A stretch of DNA of 18,778 nt, taken from assembly GCA_024196135.1 (NCBI GenBank), contig JAMQCK010000629.1, positions 1-18,778 on the forward strand, in the 5' to 3' direction. Positions 1 through 9,964 of the stretch are shown piece after piece (the first letter of the stretch is position 1; each line of letters begins with the position of its first letter). A model generated the notes under the pieces. The model saw nothing but the letters and a program-made list of their open reading frames with translations, did not search any database and was not told where the DNA came from. This stretch comes from Pleurotus ostreatus/Saccharomyces cerevisiae fusant. Its lineage: Eukaryota; Opisthokonta. Both the position numbers and the translations under genes were made by a program.

Positions 1-1286
1 TATATCACGATGGTCGCTGGTGGGCTTGCGGGTGCTACGCCGCACATGATTAGTGCGACCGTGACTGCGATCTCGCGGCTGGTCTTCGAGTGGAAGGGTA
101 TGTATTCAGTCATCATCATTCACACCTTTCTGACTATTGCTTTAGATCAACTCTCCCAAACCATGCTCGACGAGCTCCTCCAGACCCACATCGTCTTCGT
201 GCGCTCCAACAACCGCGAGATCGTTAAGAGCGTCCTCGGCTTCGTTAAGATCGCCGTCCACACCTTCCCCGTCGACATCGTCCGCCCGCACCTCCCCGAG
301 CTCGTCCCCGCGCTCCTCTCCTGGTCGCACAACCACGCGAACCACTTCAAGCTGAAAGTCCGGCATATCTGCGAGCGCATGATCCGCCGCTTCGGCTGGG
401 AGGCTGTGTATGGCGCGGCGGGGCAGGAGGAGGCGGCGAAGGTGCTGGTGAACATCAAGAAGCGGAAGGACCGGGCGAAGCGGAAGCGCGCGGCGCGGGG
501 CGAGGAGGGTGAGGAGAGTGAGGACGAGGATGCGGCGCCGAAGAAGAAGACGGGCGATGCGTTTGAGGATGTGGTGTATGGGAGCGAGAGCGAGATGGAG
601 GATAGCGATGAGGAAGAGGAGGCTGGCGCGAAGAAGGGCAAGGGTCAGAGCGGCAAGGGCGTCCGGCTACGCGTGGACGACGACGAGCCCATGGACTTGC
701 TTTCTGGTGCTGCAAGTCGGGTCACGAGTGAGTGCATTCTTTGACATATTCATTCCGCCGTGGTGCTGATTCTTTTTCCAAGGCGCGGCCGGTAGAAAGC
801 GAAAGCCCGGAAAAGATGCTGCTCAATTCAAGACCGACGAAGAGACCGGCAAGATGGTCATCGACGAGGGCGCAGACGAGGAAGAGGAGGCCGCTGGCGA
901 CAACGTCGAGGGCGCCGCCTACAAGGAGTCCCTTACCTCTGTCGACGGCTTCACCCGTGGACCCAACGGCCGTGTCAAGTTCAACAAGGACACCAAGAAG
1001 CGAAGGAGGGAAGAAGCCGCGGACGAAGACGTCGAGATGGCGGACCCAGACGCAGCGCCAACGACGAACAAGAAGCCGCGCAGTAAGAAGCAGGAGAAGC
1101 CGGTTGGACATGAGTTCAAGGCAAAAGTAAGTGTCCCATTTCGCTATCATCTGCTCGGTGTGCTGACGGGATATCCAGAAAGCTGGCGGCGATGTCAAGA
1201 AGCGTGGCGTGGATCCGTACGCGTACGTGTCGCTTACGCAGGCAGCCAAAAAGAAGGGAAAAATGGGCATTGCTGGCAAGAGATAG
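1..1286 (+). CDS. RRP12: RRP12-like ribosome biogenesis protein, C-terminal part (5' partial)
   Basis: The gene enters the window in frame from the left edge and about 376 C-terminal residues are visible. Exons are 1-97, 146-727, 783-1126 and 1179-1286, with GT-AG introns of 48, 55 and 52 nt and the frame kept across all three. The first part is HEAT-like and carries the family's typical helix, with ELLQTHIVFVRSNNREIVKS followed by LGFVKIAVH. The second part is a highly charged Lys/Glu/Asp-rich tail ending in a basic segment (GVDPYAYVSL, then KKKGK). This tail matches the acidic and basic C-terminus of Rrp12 proteins. In yeast, Rrp12 is a nucleolar and nuclear factor needed for export and maturation of pre-40S and pre-60S particles. 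Intron 1 has length 3n and no stop, so an uninterrupted frame wrongly includes 16 intronic codons. Family assignment is by recognition of the sequence; the N-terminal NUC173 region lies outside the window. Confidence 0.85.
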
Positions 1287-2554
1287 TCTTGCACATGCGT
1301 CTAGCCATTGCCTGCTGTGGTATCTCTCGTTTCTTCATGTGTTGTGTTCATACTGCTATATGAGACTCATTTCATTCGTTCCCGCTTTCCCGTGCTTCGC
1401 TTTCATCATCCTCTAGCCCACAGACTTCGAACACAAGGGTGATTCCGACATTCTCCTGGCTTAGCCGCGTCATCTTGCAGCGCGCCGCGTAGAAGGTCAT
1501 TCTTCTATGAGGTGGGCTGCATAGATCGACGCGAGTTAGAGCAGAAGCGCAATGCCAGCTTTGTCTCGGCACGGCCCAGGCCTCGCCCCAGTGCGCTTGG
1601 CGCTGTTTGTAACTGTCTGAGGGTTCCCGGAGGCCGCCAAAGCCATTTCCTCGCTGGCTTCGCCCTGCAGCCCGACTTCCTACGTCTGCGTATATTGATC
1701 ATCGCGTCATGTTGCTTTGGAAGCGCTTGATCAGGTCCTGCCCGTTTGCTGCCCGAGCCAGCGCCTATACTCGCCACGCCAAGCTGCTAATGTGCTGGGT
1801 CGCATCGCTGCATCTGCATTGCCCACCCCCAACCACAGGCCTGTGCATAATCAAGCTGTGACTCCTTGGCGCTATAAAGCACGGACCCATCAATCAACGT
1901 ACCACGGCTGCCTCCTTCCTACAAGCACTCGCCACTCACCGATCCTCTCACCCGGCATAGGTCGATGAGCAACTATTGATATGCAAGGGGATAAATGTGA
2001 CGATGACCGGAAGCCGCCGATCGGACATTTGGTTCCGTCTGTCACGCAAGACGGAATCTAACCAGAGCCTGACAGGATCGGGACAAGGTGGCCATATCGA
2101 CGCCTAGCGCACCTCATACTGCCTTTTGGCTTCCGTCAGTACCTCTCGGAGTCTCGGTGCCTCCGAACCGCCTTCAGAATGGATGATCTCCGTCGTCGCT
2201 GAGGACCTCCAAGGACGCCGCCCCGAATGGCGCCATCATCGACGCCGCGGCGCGACAAGTGGACCTCCATGCTGCGCCAAGGACCATTTGTGACTTGCTT
2301 CCAACCACATAGATCGGCGTGAGTCAGAGGCCGAGGACAATCACAATACTTAAGTATCAAGGGTACTCGAAACCCTTCAAAAGTCTCGTGGCCGGGCCTC
2401 GATCTTCAACGACTCATTTCTACTGCTCTTGGCACCGTCTGCAGTGTCTTTTCAAGTACTCTCGATTCGCAGCTGCACCGCCATACGCTGAACGTGGTAC
2501 GTATATTGCGCTCGTCCTGTACGCAGCTTGACAGTTCTCAGCCTGTCGCTTCCA
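1287..2554. other. Intergenic spacer between RRP12 and the GNAT gene
   Basis: This 1.27-kb stretch holds no coding region that I can support; its short open frames lack splice-consistent extensions and recognisable motifs. It includes the RRP12 3' UTR and the upstream region of the GNAT gene. Two details stand out. A TATAAA at 1873-1878 is followed by a CA/CT-rich, leader-like stretch with no credible ORF behind it. A possible 5'-UTR intron (GTACGT at 2497 to CAG at 2541, 45 nt) lies just before the GNAT start codon. Confidence 0.6.
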
Positions 2555-3512
2555 ATGTCAACGCCAACCAACGCGTACATCCGAGAGGCCAAGCTCCCGG
2601 AGGAATTCGGCGAGCTGAGCACCATCGCTTCGCGCGCCTTCGCCTCTCACCCTCTCAACACCTACTGGTCGAACCAGAAAGTGGCGGTGCACCTACAGGA
2701 GGGCAAGCAGAAAGAGAAGAGCCTACGCGAGTTAGCCCGCCTACTGGAGAGCACCCTGCGCTTCGTATGGCTGACGGGAGGGCGAATCATGGTCGTCGCC
2801 GTGCCCGACGCCGACGGCAAGGAGCATATAGCTGCTGGCGCCGCATGGAGCGCACCAGACTCGTCTGAGAAGGCGAGCCTGCTGACCGTCCTTCGTGCAA
2901 AGTTCCACCGGCCGATCCTCGATTGGGGGCTACCCCCTTTGAAGGTAAGACTTCAGGCGTACTCCGTTTGCTCTTGATGTTCATCGTACCCGACAGAGAG
3001 GACTTGGAGAGTACCTCCCAGTCTGTGACAAGCAACGAAAGGAGGCGGCACGCGAACATGGCATCAAAGACAATGAGTACTGGTACCTTGAGTTGCTCTT
3101 CACAAATCCTGACGACGAAGGACGCGGTAAGTAGTTTCCTATTCCTGCGTGGTTCTCATCTCACCGACGATGAATGCAGGCCACGGCGGCAAGCTTCTCA
3201 AAGAAATGGACGCCTACGCACCGGACAAGATCTTCATGCTTCACGCCGCAACGGAACGGACGATTGCCATCTACAATCATAAAGGATGGAAGGTACGTGC
3301 GCAAGTTGAACAGTGCTGCTTATGGCACTTACGCAACCGCAGACTTGCGGCGAGGACACGATAGGTGTTGGGAAAGCCTCTGAGGACGGAACTCGCGCCA
3401 AAGGGGAGAAGGCTAAGGGCATACGGGTTGTACTGATGCTCAAGGCAAGTAGGCCGATATTCTTATTCGCACGTACACTCATCGATGTCAGGAGCCTGCG
3501 TCGAGGTCGTAG
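2555..3512 (+). CDS. GNAT-family N-acetyltransferase
   Basis: The spliced product is 251 aa. Coding exons are 2555-2944, 2997-3126, 3180-3292, 3343-3444 and 3492-3512. The ATG at 2555 (MSTPTNAYIREA) is the first in-frame ATG. The protein shows the GNAT layout. An N-terminal region (about 7-100) has the A-S-H-P pattern of an early helix. A strand reads EYWYLELLFTNPD (about 153-165). The acetyl-CoA pyrophosphate loop region is RGHGGKLLKEM at about 173. A following segment reads LHAATERTIAIYNHKGW (about 193-209), typical of motif B. Such proteins move an acetyl group from acetyl-CoA to an amine; the substrate cannot be read from the sequence and a cytosolic site is inferred. The first three introns are GT-AG, 50-53 nt. 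The fourth (3445-3491) is modelled as GC-AG with donor AAG|GCAAGT. It leaves a 21-nt last coding exon and an ending LMLKEP plus four residues. Without that splice the frame runs through an Arg-rich tail to 3552. Confidence 0.8.
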
Positions 3513-3950
3513 TAGGAGGGATGGTGGCTTGCTAGACTCCAGTTGGTGCTAATGCCACATATATAGCTTGCGCGAGCGATGATGTGACTCGTCTTTATGA
3601 CCGCCCGCTGCAGTACTCGATATAGCACTGCAGTTATTGTTATGGAAGGGGGTAGTGATGTTTTGGTTGAGCGGATCTGAGGATTGGTTCCGCATGTCAC
3701 AGAAGGCGAGAATCTGGACATAATCTGACAAACCATGGGAAATAACCCAACCTGGCGTGTCAAGGCAATTAGTAACATTCACGTATGATACATATGGCCC
3801 GTAAACCTGATACAGTTACACAATATACCGACGTAGAGACTAGAGTACACAACAGGCAGCAATAGAGAAAGAGCTGTCGTACGTCTTCGCGTATTCCCAG
3901 GAAGAAATAAGCCTTCTACCCCTTATGCGCCAACGGCGCTGCCCACACCT
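3513..3950. other. Convergent intergenic region between the GNAT and AIM9-like genes
   Basis: This is the 438-bp gap between the 3' ends of two convergent genes. It should hold both 3' UTRs. It is more AT-rich than the flanking exons. I see no ORF with splice support, no repeat and no RNA gene. Confidence 0.6.
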
Positions 3951-5795
3951 CTACGGCAATGTGTCCTGGAAAGGCCACCACGCCCCACCCGGCGCAGCCT
4001 GTTCCAGCTCCGTGACCAGCTGGGCGTCGAGCCCTTGTCGGATCCGCTCGAGCTTCCGCTTCGTGCGCTCGTAACTCGCCGCGTCCACCCATCCATACGG
4101 CTGAATACCGAACGAGTCGTGCAGGTACTCCAGGAAGTCGTGCCACTGCACATAGCGCTCGCGCTGCTGCATCAGTCCCTGCACCTCCCCTCGCGTGAAG
4201 CGCAGCGGACACGGCGCCGGGTCCGCCGGATCGACCAGCTTCGGCCAGTTCGCCGCGACATTCAGGAGCGCGAGCTTGAGCGGTAAAATGCCATCCTTCC
4301 ACGTCCTCCCCGCCATCGTCACCGGCGCCGTGCGCAGCTCGCGCTGCGTACCGTGGTAGGGCAGCAGCTGCCGGATCTCGTATAGCTTCTGCAGGACGAC
4401 CGCCTTGTGGTTCTTGACAAGGATACGCTGCGCGGCGGGCGCGTACTCGTGCAGGTCGGATGGCAAACGAGGCATCTCGAGGCCGGACGGCACCTCCACA
4501 TTGCGACACTGGAGAAAGGACGGGACGTTCATCTGCAGGTAGGCCGGTCCCGCCCAGCAGCCCTGCCAGTCGATGATGGAGGTGATAGAGTGGTTGCCGG
4601 ACGGGTCGACGAAGATGTTGCCAAGGTTGAGATCCGGGTGCCAGAGGACGCTGCGTAGGGGCTTCTTGTCCGGACCGCGAGGGGCAATGTGGCGCGCGAC
4701 GGCGCGGAACTGGTCCAGGACGGCGATGTGCTCGTCAGGGAGCTGGGGGCCGCAGATGGCGCGGAAGGGGTCGTCGTGGATGTGCGGCTTGGCGTAGGCG
4801 GAGATCCACGCCTGCTCGCGGGCAGCGACGGAATCGAGGTATGCCTCGCAAGTCGACCAAGGGCCGCGGTCGAGCTTCATGGACGCCCGCTCGTCCTCCC
4901 AGTACATCCTAGAGCAGATAGGGCCGATGCAGAATTTCTCAGCTTCGCCGGTCGCCCGCCGACCGTCGGCGAAAAGAGTCGGCGCACGCAAGGCCGGGTG
5001 GACATCCTGCTTGTAGTACAGACTGCCATAGTGGGAGAACGAGGCGTTAAGCAGGCGCTTCTCCGTCCCAATAAGGGAGTTAATGACATCCTTCCGCTCG
5101 CCTGCGCTGAGAGTGTGCCAGATGGTCGAGAGCTGTACGCCCCGAGCGATCTCCATGATGATGTACTCGCAGCCTATGCCGTTGTAGTCGCCGTGCGAGC
5201 TCCAGTCCAGCACGCGTGGGACCGGGATCTTGAGGACGGTGCGGCAGAAGTCCTTGATGGCGACTTCGCTCGCCGTCGTGTAGTGGACAGGCCCTGCGAT
5301 CGGATTCTGCGAATAAGCGTCATGAAAGGGCACTGAGATGCAGAAAACGTTACGAACCTTGACTCTGACCGCTACTTGCCTCCCGTCGCGCAGTGTCGCA
5401 ACGAAAGACTTGTTGAACACACCCTCCTTCTTATTCCATTCGGCGACTTCCGCGCCGCATACTTCTGCGATCCTATCGCGGAGAGCATGAACGTTGAAGG
5501 GTGTGTAGCGTTCCTTGAGCTGTCGCTGCTCGTTGTAGAGCCATCTTCCAGACGTGTAGCTGAAGACGGTCTCGTCTATCTGCTCTGATACGAGATGAAC
5601 AGACTGCGTAGATACGGAGTCGGGTCACGTACCTGGTAGCTTCCAAGTAGGTGGAGGCGGCGGCAGAGCCGGAAATGTGTTACGAGGTTGTAGGGACGCC
5701 TCAGTCGCTAGCCGTCGGGCGGGGAGCAGAGCGCGCCTAGATGCGTGTCGTAGACTATTCACCGCTAGGGAAGTGTGTCTTCGTGAAGACCTCAT
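3951..5795 (-). CDS. AIM9: AIM9-like mitochondrial phosphotransferase (APH/protein-kinase-like fold)
   Basis: The spliced product is 581 aa; exons in transcript order are 5795-5633, 5584-5358 and 5306-3951. The N-terminus is rich in Arg, Ala and Ser with almost no acidic residues up to LATEASLQ (about residue 34), as in a mitochondrial presequence. Next come the AIM9 hallmarks F-S-Y-T-S-G-R-W-L-Y-N-E (62-73) and N-P-I-A-G-P-x-H-Y-T-T-A-S-E (131-144). The kinase-like catalytic loop H-P-D-L-N-L-G-N (His353, Asp355, Asn360) and the metal-binding D-W-Q (Asp376) are intact, so the enzyme looks active. Yeast Aim9/Fmp29 is mitochondrial with no proven substrate; basidiomycetes have many such APH-like paralogues. 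Intron 2 (5357-5307) starts with the weak donor GTTCGT, is 51 nt and has no stop, so it can be read through in frame. Removing it restores the NPIAGP motif directly after RVK. The start at 5795 is supported by a TATA motif about 80 bp upstream. Confidence 0.85.
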
Positions 5796-6440
5796 AGCGT
5801 GGCATGCAAATGCTAGAGCAAGAGGCAGTGATGGAGTCGGAAAGCAAGTGGCGCAGTCCCAGGTCCTCGAGTTTATATACGAGCTGAGCGGTGGCCGCAT
5901 ATGACCTTCCCACGTTCCCGCCGTTGCATCATGCGCGTATCAGTCGCGCTGTACTCTTCGACGTGCGCACGCCTAGTGGCTGAGTGTCCGTGTCATCGTT
6001 TATGGCAGTTCTCCACTGTCCATCGTCACATCCGCCCGCAGAACTGCTCGGCGTCTGTTCCCGTGGGGCCCTCCATTTTGCGCAGCGGTATTAGGTCCGG
6101 GGGAAAGCAGGAGAAAGAAGGGGAAACAAGGGCCATCAACGCCCCGAGCAGGAGGGCAAGTCACCCACTACGTCATCTCGGGCGCAAATCCGGCCGTTGC
6201 CGAAACAGAGCACGTGAGATGTTAAACTGTGACTGCCTTCGTGACAACCCTCCGGGCTCCGATTTGGTGATCATCTTATTGCTGCAATGCCAGGAAATGA
6301 ACATGGAAAACCTCAGATGGTCTAACCCTGACAGAATCTGTAGCAAAGAGCGACAAAAAGGCTACGCTATCCCTCGTGAGTCTGCCATGCGAGCCCAGCC
6401 AGAGGAAGCAGTTCCGCTAAATCCTCCATCGAGCTGCCAA
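5796..6440. other. Intergenic region between the AIM9-like gene and the hydrophobin 3' end
   Basis: These 645 bp hold the AIM9-like promoter on the left and the hydrophobin 3' UTR on the right. A plus-strand open frame covers most of the stretch (5901-6542), but its translation has no recognisable motif and biased composition, and it overlaps the last hydrophobin exons. I do not call it a gene. Confidence 0.55.
5872..5879 (-). promoter_or_regulatory. Putative TATA box of the AIM9-like gene
   Basis: The minus strand reads TATATAAA here, 77-84 bp upstream of the proposed ATG at 5795. That leaves room for a leader of about 50 nt, and it supports the ATG at 5795 over open-frame ATGs further upstream, which lie at or before the TATA motif. 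Position and motif only. Confidence 0.45.
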
Positions 6441-6912
6441 TCAGAGGATCTTGATGGGCGTGCAGTTGATGTTGACGAGGCCGTTCTAAGCCACAATGAG
6501 CGACAAGCAGAATCATATGCATACGAGTCACTTACCTGGTAGCTCTTGCTGCAGCACACAGACTGGGCGCTGCACTGCGCGCCGCTGCCGACGCCGATGA
6601 CGGTAATCGGCGTGCAGGTGAGCCCACTGATTAACGCGTTAGCGAGCTCGATAGAAATATCTGGGAGAAAGCACATACACCAGATCATGAATACTACCCG
6701 CCGTCACCCCGACCAGGGAGAGCTGCTTCTGGATGGACTTGTCGTTGTGCTGTAGGGCCAGGTAAGTCCAGCCGTGGGCGAAAGACAGGCACGGTGCGTA
6801 CATCGACGGTCTTGTTGCAGCAGTACACGCCGCCACCGCTGCAGCTGGCCGGCGTACCGGTGGCAGCGACGAGCGCCGGAAGAGCGAGGACGAGAATGGA
6901 GAAGAAGCGCAT
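6441..6912 (-). CDS. Class I hydrophobin
   Basis: Four exons (6912-6802, 6749-6679, 6626-6536, 6485-6441) give a 105-aa secreted protein. Introns are 52, 52 and 50 nt, all GT-AG. Residues 1-17 form a signal peptide (MRFFSILVLALPALVAA). All eight hydrophobin cysteines are present: C24, C31, C32, C65, C79, C85, C86 and C99. The spacing C-X6-CC-X32-C-X13-C-X5-CC-X12-C fits class I. Flanking motifs are also typical: GLTCTPITVIGVG around C65, and N-G-L-V-N-I-N-C-T-P-I at the end. Class I hydrophobins assemble into amphipathic rodlet layers at air-water interfaces and coat aerial hyphae, fruiting bodies and spores. The segment between C32 and C65 contains three lysines, making it somewhat more charged than usual. 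The last 45-nt exon carries C99, so the protein is only complete after splicing. The assignment is very secure at family level; the paralogue number within the genome cannot be known. Confidence 0.96.
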
Positions 6913-7629
6913 GATGCTTTGAGAGAGAAGTGACTGAGGTAGCAGACGAGGACTTGTAGGTTGTTCTGGAGCTGGAGAGGAACCTTCCTCTCTGCGGCCT
7001 TTTATACTTGAGACCACTCCCCGCTCCGCTGGACATGAGCTTGGTGGAAGGGCAGCATTTTACGCCATTTTCTATGGCATGCCAGGACCGCAGGCAACCT
7101 CCCATGATAGACGAACCTCCTTGCATCCACGTTCAGATAATCTCCGTTGCTTTTACAAGCCTTGATGACGGCTTCAATGCTCGTCTCGGCCCCAAAAAGG
7201 CCATTACGGCCTCGATGAAAGCCTGCCCATCATCGCCGCTCGCCCACGAGCACTTCCCGCGCGACCGAGTAAACCGATATGAACGAGCGGCGAGCAGATA
7301 TTCAGGCCCATCCGTCGAACATAGCAGTCACTATTGAGAGTGGAAGGACGGAAGTGATGATGATGAACGAGAGGATGCTGGCAGAGATCGCTCCAGTCGT
7401 CGGCTAGCTTGAGGAACGCAGAGACATGGTACGTTCGCGAACGTCCTGGTCCTCACGCAAGGGGAGACCACGAAGTGGAGGTTCGGGCTTCAGTCATTGG
7501 AATTGTATTCGATTTCGGCTCCGTCGCCTCTACATGATAGATACCAGTTAGCCTTCATCATATATGCAAAAGTAGTCCCATGCATCGTCGAGACCTGCTC
7601 CTTCAAGGACCGTCGATGAACACCGCACA
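6913..7629. other. Intergenic region between the hydrophobin promoter and the carboxypeptidase 3' end
   Basis: This 717-bp stretch carries the hydrophobin promoter at its left end and the carboxypeptidase 3' UTR at its right end. The small open frames inside it have no motifs and no splice-consistent continuation. I see no repeat or RNA gene. Confidence 0.6.
6999..7006 (-). promoter_or_regulatory. Putative TATA box of the hydrophobin gene
   Basis: The minus strand reads TATAAAAG, about 87-94 bp upstream of the hydrophobin ATG at 6912. This is a close match to the TATA consensus in a sensible position for a strongly expressed hydrophobin gene. The region between it and the ATG is CT-rich on the coding strand, as is common near fungal transcription starts. 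Confidence 0.6.
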
Positions 7630-9415
7630 TTACGTGCTGGTCAACCCCTGCCCGCCCATCACCTGGCTGAACATCTGCAACGCGGCCTGCCCGACCTCCA
7701 GCGAGTCCCACTTGTAGGCGGGCACTTCGTGGCCGGCACCGTAGATGCGGACGTAGCCCAGGCTGTTGCCGCCCGACGGGTCGCCGACCTGCTTGTACTT
7801 GCCGGCCTCGACGCCGTTGACGGTCCAGGCCTGCAGGTCCTGGCCGTTGAAGTCGGACTGGAGGGTGGAATTCAGGGCCTCGAGCTGGGTGGGTGAGGAG
7901 AAAGCATGTCAGCTATGCAGCAACGCGATGGTAGAAGGGAAGCGAACGCACCTCAGCCTCAATACCCGGGTAGTTGAGGATGAAATCCGCGTCGCCGACG
8001 TAGATGAGGGTGCGCACGCCGGCGTCGACAACCTTCGCGAGGTCGATGGCGGAGTTGCGCATCCAGTCGCCGGTGTAGGCGAAGTTGGAGTACACGTCGT
8101 AGTTGGTCATCGACCAGTTGGACTCGGCGCCGATGGTGTTGGCGACCGAGGCCAGGTAGTCGGTGATGTCGGCGGGGTAAGGGTCCGGGTCTTTGGCAAG
8201 GACGTAGTAAACCTGGCGCAGATGTCAGAGGGGATGACCACGGTGTATTGCGGGAGGCGGACGTACGTCCCAATCGCCACCTAGCGGGCTGAGGATGTAG
8301 TTGTTGCAGTAGCTCTGTGCGTCACTGCAGACATCGTCGGATCCGTTGTCGTAGCAGGCAGCAATCTTCAGAGAGGTGAAAAACGCTACGACGATCTTTG
8401 ACTGCGAACACGCACCTGATCCAAGCATCCGCCTTCCTTCGTCAAAGATCTGTTGGCAGAACTAATGACGCTGTCGTTGACAAGCTGGTGGTACGGGTTC
8501 GCCGCAGCGTAGGTGACATAGCCCGGGTACTGGTGAAGAGGATCCTGAGGAACGATGAGCCAAGGACGAGGCAAAAGTAAAGGAAATCACGTACCGTAAG
8601 ACCGTCACCAACACCGAGGACCTTGAGGTTCAAGGTGATGCCGTCGACGCTGCCGGACGAGATAGCATCGTTTTGGTCGAGGAAGTACGAGGCGAAGGTG
8701 GGACCGTAGTGACCACCGTAGCTCTCCGTCCAGATAGCGAGGTCGTTCTTCTGCAGGTGGCTGAAGTGATCGTCCTTCAACCAGATCTGGAGGAAGTCCC
8801 AGACGTCCGACGCAGCCTCCTGGCTGGTCCCAACCTCGGTCTTCCCGTACGAGAAGCCGACGCCGACGGGCTGGTCGATGAATACGACGTTCGCGTTGTT
8901 GTTCCACGAGTACGGGTTCAGCGATACGTCCGCGGAATCGTTGTTGATACGGCACGGGCCAAGCTCCTGCAGGAGGCCGATCATGGAGGAACTCCCTGGC
9001 CCGCCATTGAACCACAGCACGAGCGGGTCGTTCTCGGGATCACTGCGGGATTCGAAGAACCAGAACCTGCAGAGCACTTAGATCAGCGCGCGCAAGGCGC
9101 TCATCCCGATAGCAGCACGCACCAAATGTGCTCGTCCTCGGACAAGTCACCATAGCCAGAGTACTGATTTACGCCCTCCGTCGTCTCGCAGATGCCCGAG
9201 TTCTCCGTCACGCGCAACGCGCCAGGCGTCGCCGCGGAGGTGCTGTTGTTGGCGCTGGACGACGCGTCGGTCGCGTTTGTGGCGGCGGCTGCAACGCGTT
9301 GGCCGGACCGCGGGGGGACCGCGCCGATCGCGCCATCAACGTCGGCGAACTGGCCGGCGCGCGCGAGGGCGGCAGCGCCGAGCGCGGCGACTCCGAGAGA
9401 GGCGAGGGGAAGCAT
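7630..9415 (-). CDS. Secreted serine carboxypeptidase, peptidase family S10
   Basis: Six exons (9415-9123, 9066-8595, 8544-8416, 8365-8267, 8212-7952, 7884-7630) give a 502-aa protein with consistent phases. Introns are 56, 50, 50, 54 and 67 nt. Residues 1-20 form a signal peptide ending ALARA. A linker rich in Ala, Ser, Asn and Thr with several N-glycosylation sequons follows (about 42-65). The S10 domain begins near residue 69. Its substrate-binding block [10 protein letters not shown] is at 116-125. The catalytic serine is Ser213 in [10 protein letters not shown]. The aspartate lies in YVGDADF (Asp407) and the histidine in GAGHEVPAY (His470), so the triad is complete. The enzyme removes C-terminal residues from peptides, usually at acidic pH; secretion or vacuolar delivery is inferred from the signal peptide. 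Oddities are TES in place of the commoner GES before the serine, and Leu instead of Cys in DFILNY. The third intron ends in a weak GAAG acceptor. Confidence 0.93.
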
Positions 9416-9964
9416 TGCACAGAGAGGACCGGCTGTCGACCGTATCGCGTCTTATATATGCGTCTCGGACCCATGCTTCGAAGAGGCGCCCGCGTGGAGC
9501 AGCGCTCTTCGGCGCATGGGATCCTGTTGCGAAGCAGCATTGTTCGTCGCTATATCCAGAACCAGGCGGCCCGCCAGCGCGATGCCCTCGCGGATCTCAC
9601 ATGGAATGAACTGTTTTGTATGCCCCGAGGGAAGATGAGGTCGAGGCGGTGGTGGGCGATGGGAGATGAGGTGACCGGCGACGCGTGGTCAACTCAGGTC
9701 TGTCCGTCAAGAGCAGATGGCTGTGACTGGGGAGGTGGTGAACGAAGAGAGGTTGTATTGTCCATTATCTACAGCAGGGAACGGAGAGGAAGGAAGGTCC
9801 GATGTGCACCATGTAAGAGTTCAGTAGACAATAAGCAAAGGGCTGATGCGACACGAGGTAAGAAAAAACAATAGATACCCAAACGTTGTTCAGTCCGTTG
9901 TGCGAAGAGGACCAAAATCACCGGACGAAAGATGTACTTAGTGGGGAGACGTGCGGTGCGCTGG
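9416..9964. other. Intergenic region between the S10 gene and the first Kre9/KNH-like gene
   Basis: The 549-bp gap contains the carboxypeptidase promoter on the left and the 3' UTR of the next minus-strand gene on the right. Long plus-strand open frames here run opposite exon 1 of the carboxypeptidase and are GC-rich antisense shadows. No other feature is seen. Confidence 0.55.
9451..9458 (-). promoter_or_regulatory. Putative TATA box of the S10 carboxypeptidase gene
   Basis: The minus strand reads TATATAAG, 36-43 bp upstream of the ATG at 9415. The motif is good but unusually close: with a normal TATA-to-start distance the leader would be only a few nucleotides. Either the 5' UTR is very short or the motif is not the one used. 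Confidence 0.35.

Noticed and set aside
147..641. Long minus-strand open frames opposite the RRP12 exons, rich in Ser, Phe and Pro.
   Set aside because: They are antisense shadows of GC-rich Lys/Glu/Asp codons and have no motif or splice structure.
3916..4509. A 197-codon minus-strand frame overlapping the last exon of the AIM9-like gene.
   Set aside because: The AIM9 frame carries the conserved motifs and the correct stop; the other frame is an Ala/Arg-rich shadow.
98..5357. Several introns (98-145, 5307-5357, 15337-15387) are multiples of three and stop-free, suggesting systematic regulated intron retention.
   Set aside because: With about thirty introns near 50 nt, roughly one in three is 3n and about half of those lack a stop by chance, so a handful is expected. 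Only the one beside the CxxC is kept as a separate, modest observation.
5901..6542. A 213-codon plus-strand open frame between AIM9-like and hydrophobin genes.
   Set aside because: It overlaps the last hydrophobin exons on the other strand, has no motif and no codon bias, and its sequence composition is intergenic.
9128..9874. A 248-codon plus-strand open frame over the start of the carboxypeptidase gene.
   Set aside because: Its first half is antisense to a well-supported exon, the translation is Arg/Gly/Ala-rich with no recognisable domain, and no splicing or promoter supports it.
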